Below, one piece after another: positions 22,420 through 34,200 of a stretch of 64,000 nucleotides of DNA. Made by a program: the position numbers and the translations under genes. The notes below the pieces were generated by a model, which worked only from the letters and a program-made list of their open reading frames with translations, was not told where the DNA came from and did no database searches. The DNA is from Bactericera cockerelli. Taxonomy: Eukaryota > Arthropoda > Insecta > Hemiptera > Triozidae. The stretch covers positions 31,036,217-31,100,216 of the forward strand of contig CM044956.1 in the NCBI GenBank assembly GCA_024516035.1. Direction: 5' to 3'. How positions within the stretch are numbered: position 1 is the first letter of the stretch; every line of letters starts with the position of its first letter.

Positions 22420-25400
22420 TCATTGCGTCTCTGAATTCTGTTTCTTCCACTCATCTATCTTGTGTTTCATATGCACTGTATCGTCCGCATAGGTTCTGCA
22501 GCACCCCCCCACTATCGTGACTCCGTCATCCAGCCACTCCGTGATGTATTTGTCCACTGGTTCACAGAGCTCACGGTCTATCCACCTGTAAGACAAATAA
22601 TTACAAGCTAATAGTATCATCAACATGGGCTCACTTTTCTTCTTCTTTTACTGTACTTAATAGAATAGAATATACCTTGTTTATACTGCCGAGGTAAGAC
22701 TGAAAAGTCCCTTTACTCCTTTTATAGAACTTTACTAGTTATCATATTTGTGTCAACCACTTTCGTGATATCACAACTACTCAAACTCGCTTTGCTAAAT
22801 CTACACTGAAACCGGGACTTGAACCTCCGACCTCCAGGTTCAAAGTCCGCTGCCTTATCGATCAAGCTACTGAGGTCAGTTTATAGAACTTTACTACTTT
22901 AATAGAAAAGTTTTCGGATGACTCTGAACACAAACTTGTCTCTTACGTATCTTACTAAGAAACCTGCCTTACTGAAATTTACCATGCTTGAAAGTCTTGA
23001 GTATTACCTAGCATTGACGGCATCCCAGCGCTCTCCACTGTTGGGGTAGACAACGAGGGGGATGTGTTCAGTCTTGAGTTGTTCTATGAGGGGGGACACC
23101 ATGAGAGGTCGTATACAGTTGATTCCCACTGCTATCAGCTGATCAGGATTCATGTTATAGCAAGCTCGCGCCACGGGGGTAAACTTCTCGCCGTTGGAGA
23201 TGTGTTTCTCATCCTACAAAGTAAACATAGCAACGGGAATTATTTCCTCCACGTTCTTGCTAGAAAATGATTTATTTTACAATTGTTCGTTCTATGAGTT
23301 ACGCTCCAACACTAATACTTATATGATTTCTGAGCATGGTCGTTTTTTAGAGGACTAAGGGTGAAATTAATAGACAAATTCTATATCACAACTCATTGCT
23401 AAGCGTCGTTTTTCCCTATCTTACACAGTACGCAATCCGTGACTTAGCGCCACAGAGGTATTACAAAAACGTCTATTAATTCCGCCCCTAAATCTTTAAA
23501 TTAAATGGGTATTTTATTTACGTTGCGTTTTTTGTGAGACAAGAATTTCCATAGTAAGCCATGATACACAATGGAACAAAACACAATTATTATTATTTAT
23601 GTGTTGACGGGAGATACCCATTTTACAAGTGTCCCTAAAACGTAAAACTAAAACTTAAAAATGTTGACCTATATTTGGTGAAAAAAAAAATCGTGAGTCT
23701 AGGGCGCGCTGCAAAGTCAACTGGTCCTCCTGCCCATTTATGTTGAACGAAAGTCTTAAATCATCAGCAAAAAGTAAGCTAAGTACTTGATTAATGTTGG
23801 GGATTAGATCTAAGTACAATTGATTCATAATTACCTTGCAAGAGAAGGAAAGCCAAGCTTTCTGGTTGGGCCACTCTCGGAGAAGTCGGCACAACATCTG
23901 CGCCTCCTTGGAGGCGGGTATGGTCTCGAGGGCCAGGATGTCGGCACCTGCGTCCACCAGGGCCTGTATGCGGGGGCGGTGCCACTCCGCCATGGTGGCC
24001 TCACTCACGTGCTCTGCGTAGTCGCCCCTGTACTCCGACCCGTCCCGCAGGGAGGCTCCGTAGGGACCCACGGACCCAGCTACCAGGATGTCTAGAGTCA
24101 TCATATGCAACATAAGGGATATATAAATCTCATATTGGCATAAGTACTTAAGTAGGGTAGGTATGGATGTCTAGAGTCATCATGACACATAAGGGATACA
24201 TAAATCTCAAATGGGCATAAATACTTAAGTAGGGTAGGTATGGATGTCTAGAGTCATCATGCAACATAAAGGGTACATAAATCTCAAATGGGCATAAGTA
24301 CTTAAGTAGGGTAGGTATGGATGTCTAGAGTCATCATGACACATAAGGGATACATAAATCTCATATTGGCATAAGTACTTAAGTAGGGTAGGTATGGATG
24401 TCTAGAGTCATCATGACACATAACGGATACATAGATCTCATATTGGCATAAGTACTTAAGTAGGGTAGGTATGGATGTCTAGAGTCATCATGACACATAA
24501 GGGATACATAGATCTCATATTGGCATAAGTACTTAAGTAGGGTAGGTATGGATGTCTAGAGTCATCATGACACATAAGGGATACATAAATCTCATATTGG
24601 CATAAGTACTTAAGTAGGGTAGGTATGGATGTCTAGAGTCATCATGACACATAAGGAATACATAAATCTCAAATTGGCATAAGTAGTGTAGGTATGTCTT
24701 TTTAATTTCCACAGCTAAAATAGATGGTGATACCAGGATGTCTAGAGTCATCATGCAACAGAAGGGATACATAAATCTCAAATTGGCATAAGCAGGGTAT
24801 GTCTTTTTAATTTCCAGCTTGTGGCAGAGTGAGTTAGCGCTCTAGGCATTGCACTCATGGTGACCTGGGTTCGATTTCCAGCGGGGTAGGATTTTTTCTG
24901 CTCTGTACTTGGATCTTCGGGGTCCACTCATACCTCGTGAGGAAAAATGAGTAGCTGTTTTGATGTGAAACAGCGACCAGTGGCAGAATGATAGGCCAAA
25001 AAAGTACAAGATACTGTAAATTAAATTTGTAGAGTCCTATGATTCTGCGCTACCCACTAAAATTGTGACATAATAACACAAAGAAAAAGCATTATTGTTA
25101 TTATTAATTTCCACAGCTAAAACAGATGGTGAAAAATTAAATGAAATCGGATTTACAAATAGTTCTATCAACTGTAAAACTCTTATCAAATTATAAATGT
25201 CCTTTCATTCAATTAGCACTTGTTTCAGTGTTTAAGCACTCGCTTCCCATGCGAAAGGTCTCGGGTTCGAGCCGACAAAAAATTTGTATTCTAAATTTGG
25301 TTACAGTTGCTTGTAAGGGATGCCTTCCGGTGGGCTCGTGTTGACCCAGGACCTAAATGGGAAGTATTGTGTCACTTCTCGCCCATCAGATATCAGAGAG

Positions 25401-27271
25401 GAGGCATACTATGGGATGGGCAAGCTACAACACAGACCACAAGCGTCTACAGTACCTCCTGTTTCGTAGCTACGAAATAAAAAAGGCTGTGGAACACCTC
25501 ATCTTTTTTTTAAATACCCCACTCGACTGGTTTTATTAATAAAAAAAAATATACCAATCGACCCACTTTTGGGGCCCCTTTTCTTTTTCTGACCACATTG
25601 CGGCCCTCTTAGCTTTCACTATCACAAAAGTACACCACTAAAATCAAATATTATTTCTAACCACTCTATACAAATTTTGAAGAGCCTTGGTATATTAAAT
25701 AAAATTAAAAAAATATATTTTCAATTTTCACCAAAACGGCTCTCATGCGAACTAATTCGGCCCAAAAAATGAACATGAACATGAATACATACTAAATTTT
25801 TACAATTTTGAAGTATCCGGTCGGGAGTTATCGTTGAATAGAAAAGCGAAATCTAAATCATCCAGTACCCAAGTTAAAACAGAACCTTACTGCGTTCGGT
25901 TAAAATTAAGGACGAAATGAATAGACAAATTCTATCACTTAAGTCGTTGCTAAGCGTCGGTTTTCCCTATCTTACACAGTACGCAATCCGTGAATTAGCG
26001 CCACAGAGTTAGTACGAAACCGTCTATTAATTTCGCCCTCAGTCCAGTTGAGAAAACTAGGTGCAGAATTATAATTATTATTCGAATGGAACAGAATTAT
26101 TCAAATGGAAATATTTCTATTCACATAATTTAAATTTAGCCTAGAAGATGCTATTGTGAACTGTTAATAAAAGATGCAAATGCAATTATTAGCTGTGGTC
26201 TGTCATCTCACCTGACCTTACACGGGAGTGTTTCGCCTCGAGTGCTATAGCCTCCTTGACATTGTACACGGAGCTCTTGATGAGTTGGTAGCTGGAGTCG
26301 TAGTCCATATGCAGGTACTCCATGAAGCCCCCCACACTGGCCTGATACGAGTTGGTCATGATGATGTCTGCACCGGCTGGAATAATAATAATAATATCGC
26401 CTTATTTATACTGCCCGATTAAGACTATTAGTGTCCCATTAATCCAGCAGTAAGCCCAAGACATATTATTATGTGGTAAAAATCCCAAATGGGAGGATAA
26501 CTTGTCATGTCCCGGCTGGGTTTTCAACCCACGACCTCTGGATTCACAGAGTGCCGCCTTTACCACTGAGCTACTGGGACATCATCAATTTAAAGGTTTA
26601 ACATACCTTTCAACTGCTAAGGTCACAACGAAACGGGTTTATTCTTCATTCGCTGGAAACTTACCAACCAACCAGCTGCTCACATTAACCTCATTCACAC
26701 TGGGTTGGGCCGGGAACAGCATCACGATGGTTTGAGTTTGAATGGTCACTCATCGAAGGCCTAACCTGGCTGCATGTTTCTTATATTCAGTGACATAAAG
26801 AGAACTGGTGTAATCAACTTGCCATCGAGGCTGGCTCTAAATTTAATTTTTAGTCCTCGTCTGTCAAAATGATTTTTTCACCTATTCATTATATGAAGTT
26901 ACTTTCCATTCCCAATATCCCGGTTCGCTTCTTGAATTATTTTATACTGGTCCTAACCGGGCAACGGGCAGTATTAAAAGTGTCATTTATTATTTTGTTG
27001 TGAGTAGGTTAGAGATAAGGACTAGGTAGACAGTTTGTACAAGACTAGGTTCAAAAAAAATTATGAGTAGGTTAAGAGACACCATGTATTTTCAAAATAT
27101 CCTGTGTTCTGAATTCTTACCTCTGATAAAATCCCTGTGTGTCTGAACTACGAAATCTTTTCCGACAGCAAGAAAGTACGAGCTCCAGAGTGGATGGCCG
27201 TCTATGATATCTCCCACATAGGTGCTGAGTTGAGATGCGAACCCGCCATCCATCAGTCTCACTTTGCTCAT
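22420..27271 (-). CDS. Homocysteine S-methyltransferase, copy 1
   Basis: Zinc-dependent cytosolic enzyme family that makes methionine by transferring a methyl group (for example from S-methylmethionine) to homocysteine. Exons in transcript order: 27271-27121, 26376-26212, 24091-23835, 23213-23008, 22585-22420; phases 1, 1, 0, 2; 314 residues. It starts [15 protein letters not shown], the usual N-terminal 'DGG' strand. The three zinc-binding cysteines of the family are visible: C224 in AVGINC and C288-C289 in [21 protein letters not shown] and AWLSFSCK are also typical. Exon 2 is seven codons longer than in the plus-strand copy because it uses a later donor, giving [15 protein letters not shown]. 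The introns are full of repeats, including a 77-bp array at the exon 3 acceptor and a SINE directly against the exon 2 acceptor. Nothing in the frame suggests loss of function. Confidence 0.93.
22725..22878 (-). repeat. SINE-D copy
   Basis: Inverse copy: head gacctcagtagcttgatcga and box B gaggttcaagtcccggtttc on the minus strand, then 'caaactcgctttgct' inverse in the body. It lies in the last intron of the methyltransferase. Confidence 0.8.
23347..23490. mobile_element. Small MITE, about 144 bp (GGGYGRAATTAATAGAC ends)
   Basis: Imperfect inverted ends: gggtgaaattaatagac on the left and gtctattaattccgccc on the right. The core has ttttccctatcttacacag and acgcaatccgtga. A second copy is at 25908-26044 in another intron of the same gene. 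Confidence 0.7.
24081..24760. repeat. 77-bp tandem array carrying the exon 3 splice acceptor
   Basis: Nine occurrences of gatgtctagagtcatcat lie between 24088 and 24755, most spaced about 77 bp. Units contain acataagggatacataaatc and gcataagtacttaagtaggg. The first occurrence is the real junction of intron 2 and exon 3 of the minus-strand methyltransferase (exon begins at 24091). In the minus direction each unit therefore carries 'actctag' plus the first exon bases 'acatcc'. The last unit also copies a few more exon-like bases (taccagga). Confidence 0.9.
24822..25040 (+). repeat. SINE-E copy (tRNA-derived)
   Basis: The head reads gtggcagagtgagttagcgc (box A) and ggtgacctgggttcgatttc (box B). 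The body contains 'ctgtacttggatcttcgggg', 'tcatacctcgtgagg' and 'gaaacagcgaccagtggca'. Related heads lie at 39545, 50325 and 54535. Confidence 0.75.
25206..25490 (+). repeat. SINE-A copy
   Basis: Head with cactcgcttcccatgcgaaa and ctcgggttcgag. Body with gtgttgacccaggaccta, ggaagtattgtgtcactt and acagaccacaagcgtctaca. The tail 'gctacgaaataaaaaagg' carries AATAAA. Confidence 0.8.
25908..26044. mobile_element. Small MITE, second copy
   Basis: Shares the core ttttccctatcttacacag and acgcaatccgtgaattagcg with 23347-23490, and the inverted ends (aatgaatagac, gtctattaatttcgccc). Confidence 0.7.
26383..26583 (-). repeat. SINE-B copy abutting the exon 2 acceptor of the methyltransferase
   Basis: Inverse full-length SINE-B. 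In the transcript direction its ATT tail ends only a few bases before the acceptor 'ccag' at 26377-26380, so the tail is the T-rich tract in front of exon 2. Confidence 0.85.
26590..26836 (-). repeat. 5S-SINE copy
   Basis: Minus-strand head 'gatggcaagttgattacacc' and body 'gggtaaa'-like remnants with 'ccagctgctcacattaacct' on the plus strand. It sits directly next to the SINE-B at 26383, so two SINEs are stacked in intron 1. Confidence 0.7.
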
Positions 27272-27514
27272 TCTGGAGGATGACTGCACCAAATCTCTGC
27301 AACACAAGAGAGGGGAAATCTACAAATTTACCGATATAATTTGAAGGACATAGTTTTTTTTTTTCTTCTTTTTTTTCAAATCTCCAATAATCTTGGTATA
27401 ATCATTGTTGGTCTCATTAATAAATGATTTAAAAGACCGTGTAGAGTGTGTGAGAGACGACGCAGCCAATTCCTTCGCATATTAGTTCAGGAGGGTGAGA
27501 TTGTAAATTAAAGG

Positions 27515-27885
27515 TAAGATCACACTATATGACACAGATGCCATATTTTCTATGGCGAGAAAAAAAAAAACGAATGGCACATATAATACATATATGGCAC
27601 TCACACGATGCCATATAATTTGGCAAAAAACTCTATGGCATTGTATGTCTTACCCCTTGCCATAGACAAGTCTGCCGGTCGTCACCATATCAAATTGTAG
27701 ACCATGTGTGTGATGAAGCACTCACACGAATGCCATAGATCCTGCCATACGCCTATGGCACCATAGAAAAAACTTGTCGCCATAGACCCAAATAGTTCTA
27801 TGGTCATGTAAACAAAGACCGATCACACGCTATGGCAAGGGAGATTGCCATATTATATGTCGCTCTGCCATATCCTGACGTCATG
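27515..27885. repeat. MITE-like unit built of TATGGCA/TGCCATA words
   Basis: More than a dozen TGCCATA or TATGGCA words occur within about 370 bp, in both directions. 'gatcacac' occurs near both ends. It has no coding capacity. The dense inverted words suggest transposase- or host-factor-binding subterminal repeats, but no clean terminal repeat or target duplication was found. Confidence 0.55.
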
Positions 27886-28096
27886 GATAGGGACCTAGGC
27901 ATTGTAACCAGCGTTTCCTCTCTGGATGTCTGCTGATCTTCTGCATGAGGAAAGAGCGTGTAGGTTCTCCTATTATCTTTTTTCCAAGACCCTTCACTAA
28001 ATGGATTGCGTCCCTGCTTAGGGTATCATTAAGAAAATTCTGACATGACAAACCATTTTTGAAGATAAATTCTCCACATTGCAATTCTAAACACAT
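27881..28096 (-). other. Short orphan reading frame of unknown nature
   Basis: A 71-codon frame with protein-like composition (CLELQCGEFIFKNGLSCQNF, then KGLGKKIIGEPTRSFL) adjoins the TATGGCA-rich unit. It may be a fragment of a transposon-encoded protein. No family could be named and no splice context is evident. Confidence 0.2.
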
Positions 28097-28852
28097 TATT
28101 ATAAAGAAAGAGTTCCAATTGCTTTTGATGGAAGGGCGTTCAACAAAGCATTTGATTCTTGCCGATAACTTGCTAGGTACAGGGCCTTGTCTTCACTTGT
28201 GGAAAAGTTCAAAGTGGAAATAATCTTTTACTAAAAAGAACCTCGAGGAAGAATCTTTCCGGTTAGAAATTTCCAAATGAAATGGAGTTAAAGCCTCAAA
28301 ATAAAAATATTACTACATGTGAATATGATATCCTTTGTATTGAATGTCAGGATATGAAAAAAAAAACTAGATTTTTTAGCAAAATTTAACAACTTACCTG
28401 GTTAAAGTTTCACCGCTCACGACCCTCTAAGAACTTTCCTCGAATTTGTAAATAAACACAAAACGACCTTGCCAAAAATAATATTTAAATTAGATTTTAC
28501 TATCAAGTTTCTTTGCAAATGTTCAGGAGGAAACTGAAAGAGAACTATTGATTAGTCTGATCTTACCTCCCCGGTCTAGTGAAGCTGATAACCTTATCCC
28601 GATAAAAACCAGGTCCTACTCGTACGACTTATCAAAGTTCACACTTAGGTGTCTATTCCTAATATAAGGTGGATTGAGAGGGACCGTGATCAAACATGAA
28701 GAATAGTTAGGTACCTACTAATTAGGTTCTTCTTCTTTTACTCTGTCTTATCCCGCTTGAGCAGGGTCGACGTTGTTCAACCTCATAGTTGAGGTTGGTT
28801 GGTTTTGGCACATTTTTTACGGCTGAATGCCCTTCCTAACGCCAACGATTCT
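28097..28852. other. Intergenic DNA upstream of methyltransferase copy 1
   Basis: No gene or recognised repeat seen. About 28740-28840 contains 'gcttgagcagggtcgacgtt', whose inverse-like phrase recurs at about 57243-57280, so a dispersed repeat is present. Confidence 0.4.
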
Positions 28853-28960
28853 ATTTGATTTAATGTCCTGGATTAGGACGGGGGTTTTACACTCCATTCG
28901 CTGGGAATCATACCAGCTACCCACATAAACCTCACCCAGCCTGGGTAGGGCCGGAAATTA
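28853..28960 (-). repeat. 5S-SINE body, head missing
   Basis: Only the body is present (gacgggggttttacactcc, aacctcacccagcctgggt on the plus strand). It lacks the 5S-like head, as expected from 5' truncation. Confidence 0.65.
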
Positions 28961-28998
28961 AGTCAATCAGATTAGGTTAATCTCTGAAAATCTAATTT

Positions 28999-29245
28999 TG
29001 AATTCGATTAGCTCGGTGGTAAGAAACCATGCGGAAGGTCTGAAGTTCGAACTCCAGATCCGACAAAAAAATGGTTTTCATAATTTGATTACAGTTATTT
29101 ATAAGGGATACCTTCCGGTGCCCTCGTGCTTATCCAGCACCTAAATGAGAAGTATTGTGTCACTTAGCGCCCATCAGAGGGGAGCTGAGGGGACGCATAT
29201 ACAGGATGGACAAGGTACAGCACAGACCATAAGCGTCTCAAGCAG
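28999..29245 (+). repeat. SINE-A copy
   Basis: Head with gattagctcggtggtaag and gaagttcgaactccagatc. Body with aagtattgtgtcacttagcg and acagaccataagcgtctca. Confidence 0.75.
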
Positions 29246-30330
29246 AACTCATCATTTAACGCTTCAGTTTAGATAGTGCCGGAAATATCAGAATGCTTCC
29301 CTTTTCCTTTCTGTCTAGTTCTTCCTTTTTATTTTGAAAAAGCTACTTGCTATCTCTATGGTGAGTAGTACAAGTTGGTATACTTACCATCACAAGTATT
29401 GTCTACAAACGTTTTGCTAACACAGAGAAGAAACAAATAAGGAAACAATGGTGCCCGAGTTCCTACTTACTAAAGCCTATGATGGGGCCTCTGAAGTTAC
29501 AGCAATTAGGAACATTAGTTCCAGGCTATTTTTTTGTGTCAATAAATGAAAAAAAACTAGAGTTTAAATAGAACTGATATATACTTTACATGAAAAAATC
29601 TTCCGTATGAGTTCTAAATAAACAGTATAAACTTTACCTAAGTAGGTAGCTGGTACAAAAATTATAATACATCGACTGTGCTTTTCTTTTTTGTTTCTTA
29701 TCATAAACTTATAAAGGATATGAAAAAATAAAACATATGTTTCTATTTCTATTCAGCCAAATAATAAATTTAATCCGAGCCGCTAAATTAGCAAGTTTTA
29801 AAAATCCTGTTAAAATTGCCCTTAATTTATAATTTCTCTAACATAGTTAATTTTATTTTGTTCTGAAAGAGGATAGGTATTAACAACACACTGTTGTCTA
29901 GATTCGACACTATTGAAAGGTTTGAGACAAAAAAAGCGAATTAGAAATGAATAAATTTATTTTTTTGTACAAGAATAATATTAGTATACAATAAATACAT
30001 ATGTATTTATCTTTTTAGGAGATATCTCCTATAAACATGTAAGTATGCTAAATCAAATTTTTGAGGAGATCTCAAGTAAGTACCTAATATCCAGAGACAG
30101 GACAAACTCAAATTTGGGAAGAAGACAAGAATCTCAAATGAAAAGTGAGAGCAGTCGAAATATAATTATAGTAAACGCAAAATCCACTCATTGCGTGATT
30201 GACTGGCATATCACTGAACCTTTGTGATGCCATAAGCTGAAAGCTGAACTATTGTTTTTACACTGGGTGTCTCAATATGCATTGAGAGAGGTGCTATAAA
30301 AGGACGTTAGTCGCGAGGTGCTACAAAGAT
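29246..30330. other. AT-rich intergenic DNA, nothing recognised
   Basis: No exon-like frame, transposon end or tandem repeat was recognised. Confidence 0.5.
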
Positions 30331-30683
30331 AGATCACTAACTCAATGTTCTAAATTGTAGTAGACTTCCTCGTTGGAGAGTACTCAAAATGAAGTGTAGT
30401 AAACCTCAAAATTCTAAATTGTGGTACGAAAAAATTGTAGTAAGTGAGCCTCTACATTGAAGAGTACTATGACTTTACTGTTGTAATAGACCTCAAAATT
30501 CAGGTCTACTCACAACTATAAATTGTAGTAGACCTCAAAATTGAAGTAAGAAGGCCTTCATAATGAAAATTGTTCAAAACTATCGATTTTATTAACTGTT
30601 GTAATAGAGCTATAAATTCAAGCGTTCTTAAAATTCGAAATTGTAATCAAACTTAAAAGTTCAAGAGCACTCTGATTTCTAGA
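30331..30683. repeat. Degenerate 'ctcaaaattgtagtag' repeats left of the LINE
   Basis: Loose repeats of words such as gtagtagacctcaaaattga and taaattgtag. The same words resume at about 34530-34660 beyond the LINE, so the retrotransposon appears to have inserted into this repeat field. Confidence 0.55.
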
Positions 30684-30859
30684 TAATAATAATAATAATA
30701 ATAATTTTATTTTATTGTACATTACCAAACACAGAGCTTATGGTACAAAGTCATACATGATCAGTTTGCAAAAATACATAATACTTAAATATAGTTTAAA
30801 TGGCATTATTTTAAATTATGACTAAATTAAGACTAAATTAAATAATTAATTAAAGAAAA

Positions 30860-30927
30860 GTAAAATGTATGTAATATATATGCGTACACATACATGCACG
30901 CACAAACGCACACACACACGCACACAC

Positions 30928-30963
<36 letters not shown>

Positions 30964-31010
30964 GTACACACACATGAATACATACACATACATTCTCTCT
31001 CTCTCTCTCA

Positions 31011-31056
<46 letters not shown>

Positions 31057-31255
31057 CACATACATACATACATATACACACACATGCATATACGCACACA
31101 TACACACACACGCATACATATACACACACATACATATACATACACATACACAAACACACACATATACATACACCCACACACACCCACACGCACACACACA
31201 TGCATACACGCACACGCACACACACACTCACACACGCATGTACATACATATGAAA
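30860..31255. repeat. Compound (CA)n microsatellite, about 400 bp
   Basis: Runs of CA interspersed with CATA, CACG and one CTCTCT block. Long open frames on both strands here are a consequence of the dinucleotide repetition and are not genes. Confidence 0.95.
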
Positions 31256-31259
31256 AGAT

Positions 31260-34200
31260 CTAAGAGCCTTCAACAGTTATGGTGTCCCACTGAATCTCAT
31301 CATGTCCATATGGTGCGGATGTTTTAAGGTGTTTGTTGATTACATCTCTGAAGTCTGTTGGTCTGAGTTGTTTGGTTTTTAGGGGTATTTTGTTGAATGT
31401 TTTGATGCCACGTATTATGATTGATTCAGAGTATGTAGTGTGTTTTGGCAAGATGAGGTTTGTTGAGTTTCGGGTGTTGTGTTGATGAATGTCTTGAAAT
31501 GTTGGAAGTGTGTCGGCGATTTTGTGTATTGTGCAGCACAGCTCGAGGTTGTATAATGCAAAGTATGTGAGAATATTGTGTGAAATAAAGTGTGGTTTGC
31601 ATGGTTCATCTCTTGCGAGTCCTAATGCTGTGCGCAATGCTTTCTTTTGAGCAATGAAGATTGCATTGTCAGTTGTAATTGTGGAGCCACCCCAGAACTG
31701 AATACCATATCTGAGGATGCTTTGAAGATGAGAGTGGAAGACTGTGAGAGCCATCTTGACACCACAGTTTTTTTTTGCTGTTTTTATCAGGTAAGTTGCA
31801 GATGATAGTCTGGATTGTATGTATGAAGTTTGTAATGACCAGTTTAGGTTACAATGGATGAAAATGCCTAAGAATTTGGTACTATCAGTTTGTTTGATTT
31901 CATTGTTGTTGCCTAGTGATAGAGGGTGGAATGTTGAATTATTTCTAGGGGATTTGAAGTACATGAAAACAGTTTTATTGACGTTCATTGATAGGTTGTT
32001 TTTCTTGAACCAGTGAGAGAGATTTTGCATTATTGTTTCAGAATCAGATCTTAAAGTGTGTATGTTATCTCGTGATATGAGTATTGAGGCGTCATCGGCG
32101 TAGAGTGTGAGAAGGAGGTCAGGTGAGATGGGAAAAGAGTCTTTGATGTCGTTTATGTATATTAGAAACAGTAGGGGCCCTAGGATAGATCCCTGTGGGA
32201 CCCCATAACAAATTTCTTTGTTTGATGAAAATGAGCTTCTAAGAATGCCTTCTTTGTCAACTGTTGTTATTGCCACTTTTTGTGTGCGCCCTGTTAGATA
32301 GGACTCGAACCATTTTAGAGTCAAGTTTCGGACACCATATTTTTCTAGTTTCTGGATTAAAATATTATGGCAGACACAGTCAAATGCTTTTGATAGGTCG
32401 CAGAAAATGCCTAGAATGTTTTTCCCGCTGTATAGGTCAGAGTATAGGCGGCTCAAGAAGGAGGTGATTGCGTCTGCTGTGGAAGTGTTTTTTAGAAACC
32501 CAAATTGTTCTTTTATTAATATATTATTAGTTTCTAGATGTTCTATTAGTCGCCTTTCCATTAGTTTCTCGAATATTTTTGAGAAAGACTTGAGTAGTGA
32601 GATGGGTCTATAGTTTTCGAGTGAGGTTTTGTGTCCTCGTTTGAATAAGGGTCGAATAATGGTGGTTTTGAAGTCTGCAGGAAAAAATCCTGTATTGAGG
32701 GATGTGTTGAATATTTTAGAGAGAGGTTCAGCTAGATACTGTGCGTTTTCTTCGATGACTGACAAGGGTACTTCGTCCTCGCCTTTTGCTTTTTTATTTT
32801 TGAGGAGTTTCATAATTCCTATTATTTCACCGGGGTTAGATGGGTCAGGGATGAAATTATTGATGGGTGAGATGTGTGTTGTCAATTCTGTATGGGTGTT
32901 GTTAGTGTTTGATTGTATTTGATTTGTATTTGTCTCGTTTTGTTTAGTGATATTACTGTATGATTGGTTGTTGTTGGTTGTGAAGTTGTTATTCTGGATG
33001 TATGAGTGATTTATACAGTTAGTGTTTGTTGTAGGTTGAGAGGAGCTGTTTGTTTCTATGCGAGATGCAATTGTTGTGTAGAAATCACAGAATTTTTCTG
33101 CGATTTCGTTTGCGTCATTGATAAGGTAATCATCTATTTTTAATTGTAGGGGTCTGTTTATTTTTTGTGATGGTTGAATGTATTTTTTTAGGACTATCCA
33201 TGTCTTCTTTGATTTTTGTTCTTGTAAGGATTTGATTTCTTTTAGTTCGTGTCCTCTTCTGGTTTCTCTTATGATTTTGTTGAGTTCTTTTTTGTAATAT
33301 TTGTAAAAAATCATTAAATTTGTGTTGTTAGAATTCATGCATTCTTTGTATAATTTATGTTTCATCGTGCATGCTTCACGTAGCTGTGGAGTAAACCATT
33401 TTTTCTTGTTGTGATTAATTTTAGATATTTTGGTGGGGAAAGCTTTATTGAAATGTTCTTGGAATGTGTTGCAAAAGTTGTGTGTCATGAGGTTAACTCC
33501 AGAGTCTTCATGTAGATTCGTCCAATTTTCTTTGGATAGGTCTTGTTGAAGGTTATTTAATCCTTTCTTTTCAAATTTCCTAGATTGTATCTTTTCTACT
33601 TTTTCAATTTTCCTTTGTAGTGAAATCGAGATGATTTGGGAGTATTCATGGTCGGACAGACCACTAAATATATTTTTTGATTCATAGAAAGATGGTTCAA
33701 TATTGGTTAATATGTTATCAATTAGGGTAGCGCTTGTCGAAGTTACGCGGGTGGGAGTGGTGATTGTGGTGGTTACGTTGTGACATAATAATAGGTTTTT
33801 TAGATTGGTTACATTGTTGTTATTTTGTAGGAGGTCAATATTTAAGTCACCTACAATGACAACCTGATACTTTAATGTTATTTCTTCAAGTATGGATTCC
33901 AGAGTTTCAAAAAATTGTGTTATACTACTTTGGGGATTGTTTGACCTATAGATGCATATAATTAATAGTTTTAGATTATTTTCAATCGCAGCGGTGAATT
34001 CTAGGGAAAGTTCTATGGGTTTAGTTTTTAATACGAAAGGCTCAAAGTTTAATGTTCTGTCAATGAATATTGATACTCCTCCGCATGTCTTTTGTTGTCT
34101 TATGTAGTGATTGCAAGCATAATAATTTGGTATGTTAGTGCAGATGAGTTCTTCTTTTTTGAGCCAGGTTTCGGAGAAACATAAAACCTTGGGCTTGTCT

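Noticed and set aside
23820..24095. Plus-strand 91-codon frame opposite methyltransferase exon 3
   Set aside because: Antisense shadow of a GC-rich conserved exon.
30833..31327. Several open frames of 75-146 codons on both strands over the CA repeat
   Set aside because: They are made of Cys-Val or His-Thr dipeptides from a dinucleotide microsatellite and are open in many frames at once.
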